From contig JAZONP010000187.1 of assembly GCA_045654565.1 (NCBI GenBank), positions 1 to 6,064 of the forward strand: 6,064 nucleotides of DNA. Reading direction: 5' to 3'. Within the stretch, counting starts at the first letter, position 1, and the number at the start of each line of letters is the position of its first letter. This DNA comes from UBA1189 sp045654565 (lineage in GTDB: Bacteria > Bacteroidota > Bacteroidia > Bacteroidales > Bacteroidaceae). The translations under genes were made by a program, and so were the position numbers. Under the pieces are notes generated by a model. It was not told the DNA's origin. It searched no databases and was given only the letters and a program-made list of their open reading frames with translations. Positions 1 through 5,539 of this stretch are shown here, in pieces.

Positions 1-289
1 CCGTGGTTACTTCGGTGCCCGTAAGAACGTTTGGACCGTTGCCAAGAATACTTGGGAGAAGGGTCTGACCTATGCTTACCGCGACCGTAAGAATAAGAAG
101 CGCAACTTCCGTGCGTTGTGGATCCAGCGTATCAACGCTGCCGCTCGCCTCGAGGGTATGTCTTATTCTCAGCTCATGGGTGCATTGCACAAGGCTGGTA
201 TCGAGATCAATCGTAAGGTGCTTGCAGACCTCGCAATGAATCATCCTGAGGCTTTCAAGGCTATCGTAGCTAAGGCTAAGGCTGCTTAA
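1..289 (+). CDS. rplT: 50S ribosomal protein L20, 3' part (5' end outside window)
   Basis: This is the C-terminal 95 residues of L20, a primary-binding 23S rRNA protein needed early in assembly of the large subunit. The reading frame begins at base 2 with RGYFGARKNVWTVAKNTWEK, the typical L20 block that follows the basic N-terminal arm, so about 21 residues are missing. Downstream, the ALWIQRINAAAR-like segment and GMSYSQLMGALHKAGIEINR are family signatures, and the protein ends in the alanine/lysine-rich tail KAKAA before TAA. L20 is usually the last gene of infC-rpmI-rplT; the strong terminator 62 nt downstream fits that position, but the upstream genes are not in view. Identification is by sequence signature and is very secure. 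Confidence 0.98.
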   Translation, partial: RGYFGARKNVWTVAKNTWEKGLTYAYRDRKNKKRNFRALWIQRINAAARLEGMSYSQLMGALHKAGIEINRKVLADLAMNHPEAFKAIVAKAKAA

Positions 290-307
290 TTGAGTGGCTC
301 ATGCGGA

Positions 308-340
308 TTAAATAGGACCTCTCTACGAGGTGTTATTTAA
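308..340 (+). other. Imperfect hairpin in the rplT 3' untranslated region
   Basis: Bases 308-314 (TTAAATA) pair with 334-340 (TATTTAA), and 317-321 (ACCTC) pair with 327-331 (GAGGT). One G-G mismatch and one G-U pair separate the two blocks, and the loop is 5 nt. No T-run follows, so it is not itself a terminator. It sits just ahead of the real terminator and may protect the mRNA 3' end or be a relic; function unknown. Confidence 0.4.
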
Positions 341-350
341 CATGATAACG

Positions 351-378
351 AAAAAAGAGGCTTCGGCCTCTTTTTTTT
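351..378 (+). terminator. Intrinsic terminator of the rplT transcript
   Basis: GAGGC (357-361) and GCCTC (366-370) pair around a TTCG tetraloop closed by C-G, an exceptionally stable loop. The stem is flanked by six A residues upstream and eight T residues (371-378) downstream that can extend the helix. This is a classic Rho-independent terminator and separates rplT from the non-coding RNA that follows. Confidence 0.95.
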
Positions 379-401
379 GTGCAAAATAGTTCCTATATTT
401 G
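376..401 (+). promoter_or_regulatory. Possible Bacteroidetes-type promoter behind the rplT terminator
   Basis: TATATTTG at 394-401, followed by C, is a full match to the Bacteroidetes -7 consensus TAnnTTTG. A TTTG at 376-379 could act as the -33 box, but the spacer is only 14 nt where about 19-21 is usual, and this TTTG lies in the terminator's T-tract. Transcription would start near 408 and could give a precursor reaching the structured RNA at 562-749. The -7 box is convincing by itself; the promoter as a whole is tentative. Confidence 0.4.
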
Positions 402-561
402 CAAAAGAGAAAACGGCAGATGTGTCTGTGTGTGGTGAACAAACGTTTCCTCTGTGCGTTCTTTGTAATAGAAATGACGATAATGAAGAATGTTTAAAGG
501 TTGTGGGTTGTTGGTTATAGGCCTTCTAGTAGACACTAAACCATAAACTTTAAACTAAGTA
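402..561 (+). other. Non-coding spacer between rplT terminator and structured RNA
   Basis: I see no credible reading frame, tRNA or closed hairpin set here. The stretch carries a short palindrome AAACGTTT near 443 and a G/T-rich run at about 499-519. It could be the upstream part of a longer precursor made from the TATATTTG promoter, or untranscribed spacer holding a second promoter nearer to 560 that I could not recognise. Confidence 0.35.
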
Positions 562-749
562 GCATAGTCGTGTCGGTTTAGACTGGGAAACTCATCAAAC
601 AATTCTGAAAACCGAGGACAGCTTCGACTTCCAATGGCGGGCCACGCCCTGAAAAGGGTAACCTTGAGTCGGTGGATTACAAAGGGGGCGAGCACTCAAA
701 TCCTATTTCTCGGAGTTTCATCGCATCACTCCGGCACGACTTCTTTTTT
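562..749 (+). ncRNA. ssrS: Bacteroidales-1 RNA (probable 6S RNA), candidate
   Basis: The ends form a long closing helix: 566-576 (AGTCGTGTCGG) pairs with 731-741 (CCGGCACGACT), ten Watson-Crick pairs and one U-G, and a T-run at 744-749 follows as in a terminated small RNA. Inside, GAAACT (587-592) pairs with AGTTTC (714-719), CCGAG (612-616) with CTCGG (709-713), CGACT (625-629) with AGTCG (667-671), and CCCT (647-650) with AGGG (655-658) around a GAAA tetraloop. A rod of about 180 nt with large internal loops resembles 6S RNA, which binds the housekeeping RNA polymerase. From memory, the Bacteroidales-1 motif lies in Bacteroidales downstream of the L20 gene, behind a terminator, and was later treated as 6S RNA; the position here is exactly that. 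The outer helix is seen directly; the family name is inference from context. Exact 5' end is uncertain. Confidence 0.8.
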
Positions 750-767
750 ATCTTTTATCAAGACGAT

Positions 768-798
768 AAAAAAATAGCACCGATCTTCGGTGCTATTT
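768..798 (-). terminator. Intrinsic terminator of rpmE2
   Basis: An 11-bp perfect stem, 772-782 (AAATAGCACCG on the + strand) with 788-798, encloses a 5-nt loop. Read on the - strand it is followed by a T-run (complement of seven A residues at 768-774), 24 nt past the rpmE2 stop codon. On the + strand only a short interrupted T-run follows, so it serves mainly rpmE2, though it could back up termination of the convergent small RNA. Confidence 0.9.
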
Positions 799-821
799 CT
801 ATTTTGGATAGGTGTTTATCC

Positions 822-1076
822 TTACTTCTTCTGTGCGCGAGCGTAGCGGCTCATGAACTTGTCTACGCGACCAGCAGTGTCAACGAGCTTAGACTTACCG
901 GTGTAGAAGGGGTGAGAAGTGTTAGAAATTTCGAGCTTGATCAAGGGATAAGTCTCGCCTTCAAATTCGATAGTCTCCTTTGTTGCGCAAGTTGAGCGTG
1001 AAAGGAAGCAGTCACCGTTTGACATGTCTTTGAATACTACGGGACGATAGTTCTCAGGATGAATACCTTTTTTCAT
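822..1076 (-). CDS. rpmE2: 50S ribosomal protein L31, type B
   Basis: The 84-residue product begins MKKGIHPENYRPVVFKDMS and carries the L31 block ISNTSHPFYTGKSKLVDTAGRVDKF (about residues 50-74). L31 lies at the bridge between the large and small subunits. It is the type B (non-zinc) form: the paired-cysteine zinc ribbon of type A is absent, and the two cysteines present (C23, C30) are not spaced as CxxC. Length is normal for type B. The ATG at 1076 has no Shine-Dalgarno sequence; the leader just ahead is A-rich, as usual in Bacteroidetes. The gene is monocistronic, with its own promoter at 1151-1181 and terminator at 768-798. A type A paralogue, if any, is not in this window. Confidence 0.97.
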   Translation of the reverse strand: MKKGIHPENYRPVVFKDMSNGDCFLSRSTCATKETIEFEGETYPLIKLEISNTSHPFYTGKSKLVDTAGRVDKFMSRYARAQKK

Positions 1077-1100
1077 TGTTTTATTTCGTTTTTAATAGTT

Positions 1101-1137
1101 ATTACTCTGTTTATTGCTGGTAACAATAAGGTGTAAT
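1101..1137 (-). promoter_or_regulatory. Two-tier hairpin in the rpmE2 5' leader
   Basis: In the predicted rpmE2 leader, ATTAC pairs with GTAAT (+ strand 1133-1137 and 1101-1105), enclosing TTATTG paired with CAATAA (1124-1129 and 1111-1116) around a 7-nt loop. The two helices are separated by a 3/5-nt internal loop. Leaders of rpmE in several phyla carry r-protein-responsive structures, so L31 autoregulation is conceivable here. The helices are short and A/T-rich, and covariation has not been tested. Confidence 0.4.
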
Positions 1138-1150
1138 GGTTTTCGGTTGG

Positions 1151-1181
1151 CAAAGGTACTGCTTTTATCTTGAATGGCAAA
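1151..1181 (-). promoter_or_regulatory. rpmE2 promoter (Bacteroidetes consensus)
   Basis: On the - strand, TTTG (1181-1178) is followed after exactly 19 nt by TACCTTTG (1158-1151), a perfect match to the -33/-7 boxes of the Bacteroidetes primary sigma factor. Transcription is expected to begin near 1144, leaving a leader of about 70 nt before the ATG. Confidence 0.85.
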
Positions 1182-1229
1182 GTTTTTCTCTCTTTTTTAT
1201 TGCGCATTATGGGCCTTTTGATTTGTTTT

Positions 1230-1261
1230 CTTGGCTATCACAGAGATTATGCCTAAATTTG
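1230..1261 (+). promoter_or_regulatory. Probable fmt promoter
   Basis: TAAATTTG at 1254-1261 matches the -7 consensus TAnnTTTG. A weak -33 box, CTTG at 1230-1233, lies 20 nt upstream (one base off TTTG). Transcription would start near 1268, giving fmt a leader of about 120 nt. No better promoter is visible between rpmE2 and fmt. Confidence 0.6.
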
Positions 1262-1387
1262 TCATCGGAAACAAATTATTGAAGGAAATAAAGGAGGATA
1301 CAGAGAGATAATCGCTTTGCTTTTTATGAAGGGAATGGCAATTGATATTTATACTGTTATCTCCCATTAAATTCAATTCATAGAAAA

Positions 1388-2359
1388 ATGACCAAGGAAA
1401 GTTTGCGAATTGTATATATGGGTACTCCCGACTTTGCTGTCGAGAGCTTGCGATGTCTCGTTGAGGGAGGCTATAATGTGGTAGGTGTAGTTACTGGTCC
1501 CGACAAGGCCGTAGGACGTCATGGCAGTGTGTTGCAGCCTACGCCTGTGAAACAGTATGCCGTAGAGCATGGATTGCGCGTGCTTCAGCCCGAGAAGTTG
1601 AAGGATGAGGCTTTTATAGAAGAACTTCGTTCTCTGCAGGCTGATCTTCAGATTGTCGTTGCTTTCCGTATGCTGCCCGAAGTGGTGTGGTCAATGCCTC
1701 CACTCGGTACATTCAATTTGCATGCTTCGCTTCTACCTCAATATCGTGGTGCTGCACCCATAAATTGGGCTGTCATCAATGGAGATAAGGAAACGGGTGT
1801 CACCACCTTCTTCCTCAAGCATGAGATTGACACGGGGGCTGTGATACGCCAGGTGCGTGTGCCTATTAGCGATACTGATTGCGTGGGTGACGTGCACGAC
1901 CGCCTTATGCTGCTTGGTGGCGGTGTGGTGTGCGAGACCGTTGATGCTATCATCGATGGTAGTGCTCAGGCCACTCCGCAAGAGATGATGATGCCCGATG
2001 AGGAGCTACGCCCTGCACCTAAGATCTTCAAGGATACCTGCCGTATCGATTGGAATCGCTCCGCCAAGCAGGTTTACGACTTCATTCGTGGCCTTTCTCC
2101 CTATCCTGCAGCGTGGACTACGCTTGTGGCTCCCGATGATACGGAGACGGTACTTAAGATATACGAGGCCGAGCGTCTCTCTGCGGTACAATCTCGTCCC
2201 TGTGGCACGGTAGAGACCGATGGCAAGAGTAGTCTATACATTTACACTGCAGATGGGGCACTCAGCATTCGTACCCTTCAGCTGGCAGGTAAGAAGCGCA
2301 TGGGTGTAGGGGACTTCCTCCGCGGATCGCGCATCGATGGAGGGTATCGTGTAAAGTAA
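1388..2359 (+). CDS. fmt: Methionyl-tRNA formyltransferase
   Basis: Fmt transfers the formyl group of 10-formyltetrahydrofolate to Met-tRNAfMet in the cytosol, making the initiator tRNA used to start translation. The 323-residue length is typical. The N-terminal domain opens with RIVYMGTPDFAVESL (7-21), a family signature; the catalytic triad of this fold is visible as N110 and H112 (in FNLHASLLP) and D148 (in HEIDTGAV), and RGAAPI (120-125) is the folate/tRNA-binding block. The C-terminal OB-like tRNA-binding domain starts near 208 (RPAPKI) and contains the motif IRGLSPYPAAWT. The ATG at 1388 follows an A-rich leader without a Shine-Dalgarno sequence and places the first beta strand at the expected distance. 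Many bacteria pair fmt with def, but no def is seen here; the gene stands alone, converging on pepT. Confidence 0.98.
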   Translation: MTKESLRIVYMGTPDFAVESLRCLVEGGYNVVGVVTGPDKAVGRHGSVLQPTPVKQYAVEHGLRVLQPEKLKDEAFIEELRSLQADLQIVVAFRMLPEVVWSMPPLGTFNLHASLLPQYRGAAPINWAVINGDKETGVTTFFLKHEIDTGAVIRQVRVPISDTDCVGDVHDRLMLLGGGVVCETVDAIIDGSAQATPQEMMMPDEELRPAPKIFKDTCRIDWNRSAKQVYDFIRGLSPYPAAWTTLVAPDDTETVLKIYEAERLSAVQSRPCGTVETDGKSSLYIYTADGALSIRTLQLAGKKRMGVGDFLRGSRIDGGYRVK

Positions 2360-2373
2360 TATTTGTTAGGGTT

Positions 2374-2418
2374 AAAAGAAAGAGTGGGAATCTCATAAGG
2401 TTCCCACTCTTTCTTTTT
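2374..2418. terminator. Bidirectional terminator between fmt and pepT
   Basis: A perfect 17-bp stem (2374-2390 with 2401-2417) encloses a 10-nt loop. On the + strand it ends in a T-rich tail, 14 nt past the fmt stop; on the - strand it lies 18 nt past the pepT stop and also ends in a T-rich tail (TTTCTTTT). It therefore most likely stops both convergent transcripts. Confidence 0.93.
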
Positions 2419-2436
2419 GAGATGTTTGTCGTAGAT

Positions 2437-3660
2437 TTACCTCTTTGCTACAAGTTCTACAATCTTGACGATGGTCATCATGGCTTTCTTCATGGATCCT
2501 ACGGGGACGAACTCATAGCGGCTATGGAAGTTGACGCCACCGGCGAAGATGTTGGGGCAGGGGAGGCCCTTGAAGGAGAGCTGGGCACCATCGGTTCCGC
2601 CACGGATGGGTTTCACCTTGGGTTCTACTCCCGCTTCGCGCATAGCTTGGCAGACGATGTCGATAACGTACATCATGGGCTCTATCACCTCGCGCATATT
2701 CTTGTATTGGTCGGCCAGCTCAATGGTGACGATGTCGCTACCATATTTTTCATTGAGCGTCTTCACACAGCGTTGGAGCAGTTCCTTGCGCTTGCCCATA
2801 ATTGCTGCGTCGTGGTCGCGGATGATGTAGGTGAGTGTGGTCTGCTCCACGCCTCCCTTCATACCCACAAGATGGAAGAATCCTTCGTAGCCTTCGGTGC
2901 ATTCGGGTACCTCGTTCTTGGGTAGCATACTGATGAATTCAGCGGCTACACGCATGGAATTGAGCATCTTGTCCTTGGCATAGCCAGGGTGTACGTTGCG
3001 GCCATTGAACGTGATACGGGCCGATGATGCATTGAAATTTTCGTATTCGAGTTCGCCTACCTCGCCGCCATCCATGGTGTAGGCCCAGTCGCAGCCAAAG
3101 AGGTCTACGTCGAACTTGTGTGCACCGAGGCCAATCTCTTCGTCGGGATTGAAGCCGATGCGTATCTTTCCGTGCTCAATCTCGGGGTGTGCCTGCAGAT
3201 AGGCGATGGCAGAGATGATTTCGGCTATGCCAGCCTTGTCGTCGGCTCCGAGGAGGGTATGTCCGTCCGTTACGATGAGATCGTCTCCTACGTAGCGTAG
3301 TAGTTCGGGAAACTCAGCTGTGGTGAGTACGATGCGATCCTCGGCTGAGAGCACGATGTTGGTGCCGTTATAGTTTTCTACGATGCGGGGATTGACGTTC
3401 TTGCCCGTCACGTCGGGGCTGGTGTCCACGTGGGCGATGAAGCCGATGGTGGGCACGGTGCGTGTGGTGTTGGCGGGCAAGGTGGCAAAGAGGTAGCCAT
3501 GTTCGTCGAGGGTGATCTCCTCGAGCCCCATTTCTTCGAGTTCGGTGCGGAGTATCTTGACGAACTCCATCTGCCCGGGTGTGCTAGGTGTCACTCCGGC
3601 ATCTTCGGCCGACTGGGTGTCGATGCGCACGTAGCGCAGAAATCTATTTACTATATCCAT
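2437..3660 (-). CDS. pepT: Peptidase T (tripeptide aminopeptidase, family M20B)
   Basis: This cytosolic di-zinc enzyme removes the N-terminal residue from tripeptides, finishing peptide breakdown for amino-acid supply. At 407 residues it has the length of the family (Salmonella PepT about 409). The metal site is complete: H77 and D79 in IAHVDTSPD, bridging D140 in LLGADDKAG, E174 (general base) and E175 in NPDEEIG, D197 in YTMDGG and H379 in VNFHSRYE. The lid/dimerisation domain falls about 210-320 with the NVHPGYAKDKM block at 222-232, and RGGTDGAQLSFKGLP (353-367) is characteristic of PepT. There is no signal peptide. The ATG at 3660 lacks a Shine-Dalgarno sequence. No consensus promoter is visible in the 108 nt upstream, which are largely a REP-like palindrome, so it may be read from the yihY transcript. 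Confidence 0.98.
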   Translation of the reverse strand: MDIVNRFLRYVRIDTQSAEDAGVTPSTPGQMEFVKILRTELEEMGLEEITLDEHGYLFATLPANTTRTVPTIGFIAHVDTSPDVTGKNVNPRIVENYNGTNIVLSAEDRIVLTTAEFPELLRYVGDDLIVTDGHTLLGADDKAGIAEIISAIAYLQAHPEIEHGKIRIGFNPDEEIGLGAHKFDVDLFGCDWAYTMDGGEVGELEYENFNASSARITFNGRNVHPGYAKDKMLNSMRVAAEFISMLPKNEVPECTEGYEGFFHLVGMKGGVEQTTLTYIIRDHDAAIMGKRKELLQRCVKTLNEKYGSDIVTIELADQYKNMREVIEPMMYVIDIVCQAMREAGVEPKVKPIRGGTDGAQLSFKGLPCPNIFAGGVNFHSRYEFVPVGSMKKAMMTIVKIVELVAKR

Positions 3661-3676
3661 GTTCTTGTAATTAGAA

Positions 3677-3760
3677 TGTCATTCTGAACGTAGTGAAGAA
3701 TCTCGCAAAGTGCCCTGGCTAAGTACTTGCGCGGGATCCTTCGCTTTGCTCTGGATGACA
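3677..3760. repeat. REP-like imperfect palindrome
   Basis: Two 28-nt arms, 3677-3704 and 3733-3760, are inverted copies matching at 20 of 28 positions; three of the eight mismatches would be G-U pairs in one transcript orientation. The inner ends continue to pair (GCAAAGT at 3705-3711 with ACTTGC near 3725-3730, one bulged A). The arm sequence, TGTCATTCTGAACGTAGTG and onward, is of a type I recall as dispersed between genes in Bacteroidetes and other phyla. It fills most of the space between yihY and pepT. No transposase and no clear target-site duplication are seen. Role could be mRNA 3'-end protection or attenuation between the two genes. Confidence 0.75.
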
Positions 3761-3768
3761 AAGAGGTT

Positions 3769-5085
3769 TTATAAATCTTTTAGTAATATCTCGTTGGTTT
3801 TGGAGTACATCTCCTCCTTGTGCCCTATAAAGGCATCCCACTGGTTGCTGAACTCCTTGGTGTGGTCAATCTTGAAGTCCTCGCATCCGTGGCTTTCGAG
3901 TGTGGAGAGCAGTCTGCCTACAGAGAGTTGGCTGATGGCCATGGCGGGGAGGTAGTGCTCTGTGTCTGACTTGGCGTCGTTACTGATGCTGTGGATGAGT
4001 CCTATGTTCTCCAGCTCGTCGAGCAGGCGCCCCGTCAAGCGTATAGGGATTTCTCCTTCATCGGATAGCTCACTAACTGTATAGGGCATTTCACCCTTCT
4101 CGAATCGCTTGCAGATGAGCGACATCACTACTACGCAGAGGAAGTCGTGATAGCGTCGGCTTACATTGTCAGCCTCCTGCCCGAAGTTATAGAGTTCGAT
4201 ATTCTGGCTTACATAACTCATCTCTACACCGAAGAGGATGATGCTCCACGAGATGTCGGCCCACAACATGAACATTGGTATGATGGCAAACGAACCGTAG
4301 ATGGCGTTGTAGCTCGATACCGACATCTGTATCTGGATATAGATGTAAAGGAAGGCTTGGAAGATGATACCCGTTATCATGCCCGGGATAAGGGCGTTCT
4401 TGAAGCGTACCTTCGTATTGGGGATAAAGAGGAAGAGCCCCGTCATGATGAGTCCGGAGAGCATATAGGGGGCTATCTTGACGCAGATGTGCAGGAACGA
4501 GCTGATGAGGTAGAACTCGGCAATTCGCTCGTAAATCGTGGTCATGAAGATGCTCACACCGGCATAGAGGATGATGACGAGGGGAAATACGATGAATAGC
4601 GCCATATAGTCAGTCAGCTTGCGGAAGTAGGACCGCTGCTTCTTTACATCCCAGATGGCATTCATGCTGCTCTCAATGCTGTCGGCCAGATTGATGATGG
4701 CCCAAAGCAACATCGCCACGCCCACACCGATGAACACTCCGCTCTTGGCATACTCCAGATAGTTGTCAATGAAGTTCATTACGGTGTCTACGGTGCCATT
4801 TGCTACGGTGCCATCTCTCAAGAATCGTTCCATGATGTTCGAGAATCCGAATCCCTTGGCAATGGCAAAGAGCAATGCCATGATGGGAATGATGGAGAAT
4901 AGGGTAGTATAGGAGAGAGCAGCTGCACGAATCCAAACGCGGTCCTTGATGAAGCACTTGACCGTCTGGATGGTGATTTTCATCAGGTTGTAACTCGTAT
5001 ATCGGCTACGGCTGACGTCGCTTTCTGTCACACGCCACAAGGAACGAGTGAAGAAGTGGACGAGTTGTCTGAACTTTTCTTTCAT
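3769..5085 (-). CDS. yihY: YihY/virulence factor BrkB family membrane protein
   Basis: The 438-residue product is an inner-membrane protein of the YihY/BrkB family, whose biochemical role is unknown; the old name RNase BN for this family was a misassignment. Six hydrophobic segments are visible at about 53-77, 114-134, 160-181, 202-221, 230-251 and 265-290 (counted from the ATG). Family marks include RAAALSYTTLFSIIPIMALL in the first segment and YGSFAIIPMFMLWADISWSI in the last. A soluble tail of about 130 residues (308-438) contains a winged-helix-like stretch (VSELSDEGEIPIRLTGRLLDELENIGL), as in longer members. I chose the ATG at 5085. The same frame is open to a TTG at 5106, but that start would lie in the T-rich tail of rnpB. 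The gene begins 28 nt past the rnpB 3' end and precedes pepT on the same strand; no promoter of its own is clear. Confidence 0.92.
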   Translation of the reverse strand: MKEKFRQLVHFFTRSLWRVTESDVSRSRYTSYNLMKITIQTVKCFIKDRVWIRAAALSYTTLFSIIPIMALLFAIAKGFGFSNIMERFLRDGTVANGTVDTVMNFIDNYLEYAKSGVFIGVGVAMLLWAIINLADSIESSMNAIWDVKKQRSYFRKLTDYMALFIVFPLVIILYAGVSIFMTTIYERIAEFYLISSFLHICVKIAPYMLSGLIMTGLFLFIPNTKVRFKNALIPGMITGIIFQAFLYIYIQIQMSVSSYNAIYGSFAIIPMFMLWADISWSIILFGVEMSYVSQNIELYNFGQEADNVSRRYHDFLCVVVMSLICKRFEKGEMPYTVSELSDEGEIPIRLTGRLLDELENIGLIHSISNDAKSDTEHYLPAMAISQLSVGRLLSTLESHGCEDFKIDHTKEFSNQWDAFIGHKEEMYSKTNEILLKDL

Positions 5086-5113
5086 ATAGTTTTTGTCCGT
5101 TGTCAAAGAAAAA

Positions 5114-5502
5114 GAAAACAGTTGGCCTGTAAGCCGGGTTCTGTACTACTGCATTCTTGCTTTCGCACGGAATGCCTTGTAGCGTCTGTCATTTATCTGT
5201 GCCTACTGTTGCCAGCAGACTATAGCGGTCTACCCTCCGGCTTGGGCGAGCAGCCCTCAAGCACCGGTATACATGACCTTGCAACTCCCGGAACGCACAG
5301 CTCAGGATGTCACCATCCCGACTGGTGGGCTCTTACCCCACCTTCTCACCCTTACCTCGCCTGAACGGGGCGGTTATTTTCTTCTACGTCAACCCTGCCG
5401 TCACCGACACCTTGCACATTAACAAGCGGGATGCTCTGTGTTGCCCGGACTTTCCTCATACTCCCCCGAGGGAGCAAGCGACAGACCGTCCAACTGCTTT
5501 CT
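5114..5502 (-). ncRNA. rnpB: RNase P RNA, bacterial type A
   Basis: This is the catalytic RNA of ribonuclease P, which cuts the 5' leader from pre-tRNAs. On the - strand the 5' conserved core GAGGAAAGTCCGGGC lies at 5457-5443 and the 3' core ACAGAACCCGGCTTA at 5144-5130; together they form helix P4. The ends pair as P1: 5501-5490 (GAAAGCAGTTGG) with 5125-5114 (CCAACTGTTTTC), twelve pairs including one G-U. The length, about 389 nt, is normal. A T-rich tail (TTTTCTTTTTCTTT) follows P1, which may thus double as the terminator hairpin. The reading frames that cross this gene on either strand have no protein similarity that I recognise and are shadows. The ends are inferred from P1 and may be off by a few bases. 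Confidence 0.97.
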
Positions 5503-5507
5503 TCGTG

Positions 5508-5539
5508 CGAAATTAGTACAAACCAATCGAAAAAACAAA
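5508..5539 (-). promoter_or_regulatory. rnpB promoter
   Basis: On the - strand, TTTG (5539-5536) is followed after 20 nt by TAATTTCG (5515-5508), one base from the -7 consensus TAnnTTTG. The start it predicts, near 5501, coincides with the 5' end deduced from the P1 helix, which supports both calls. A T-rich tract overlaps the -33 box and may act as an UP-like element. Confidence 0.7.

Noticed and set aside
562..749. tmRNA or cobalamin riboswitch as identity of the structured RNA
   Set aside because: No tRNA-like acceptor end, T-arm or tag reading frame is present, so not tmRNA. The GCCAC near 641 is not embedded in a B12-box context, and no transport or B12 gene follows on this strand.
672..995. 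107-codon + strand frame across the small RNA end and rpmE2
   Set aside because: It runs antisense through the terminator and most of rpmE2, and its translation has no recognisable domain; it is a shadow frame.
1326..1370. 14-codon mini-ORF as an annotated gene
   Set aside because: The frame is too short to judge from one sequence and has no properly spaced ribosome-binding site; kept only as part of the fmt leader finding.
2422..2925. 167-codon + strand frame opposite pepT
   Set aside because: It is fully antisense to the strongly supported pepT; the composition is that of a complementary-strand shadow.
4147..4599. 150-codon + strand frame opposite yihY
   Set aside because: Its very acidic, histidine- and tyrosine-rich translation mirrors the hydrophobic codons of yihY; no start signals.
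5056..5516. Protein frames on the + strand across rnpB
   Set aside because: The conserved P4 strands and P1 helix identify the region as RNase P RNA on the - strand; frames over this RNA are often wrongly annotated as hypothetical proteins.
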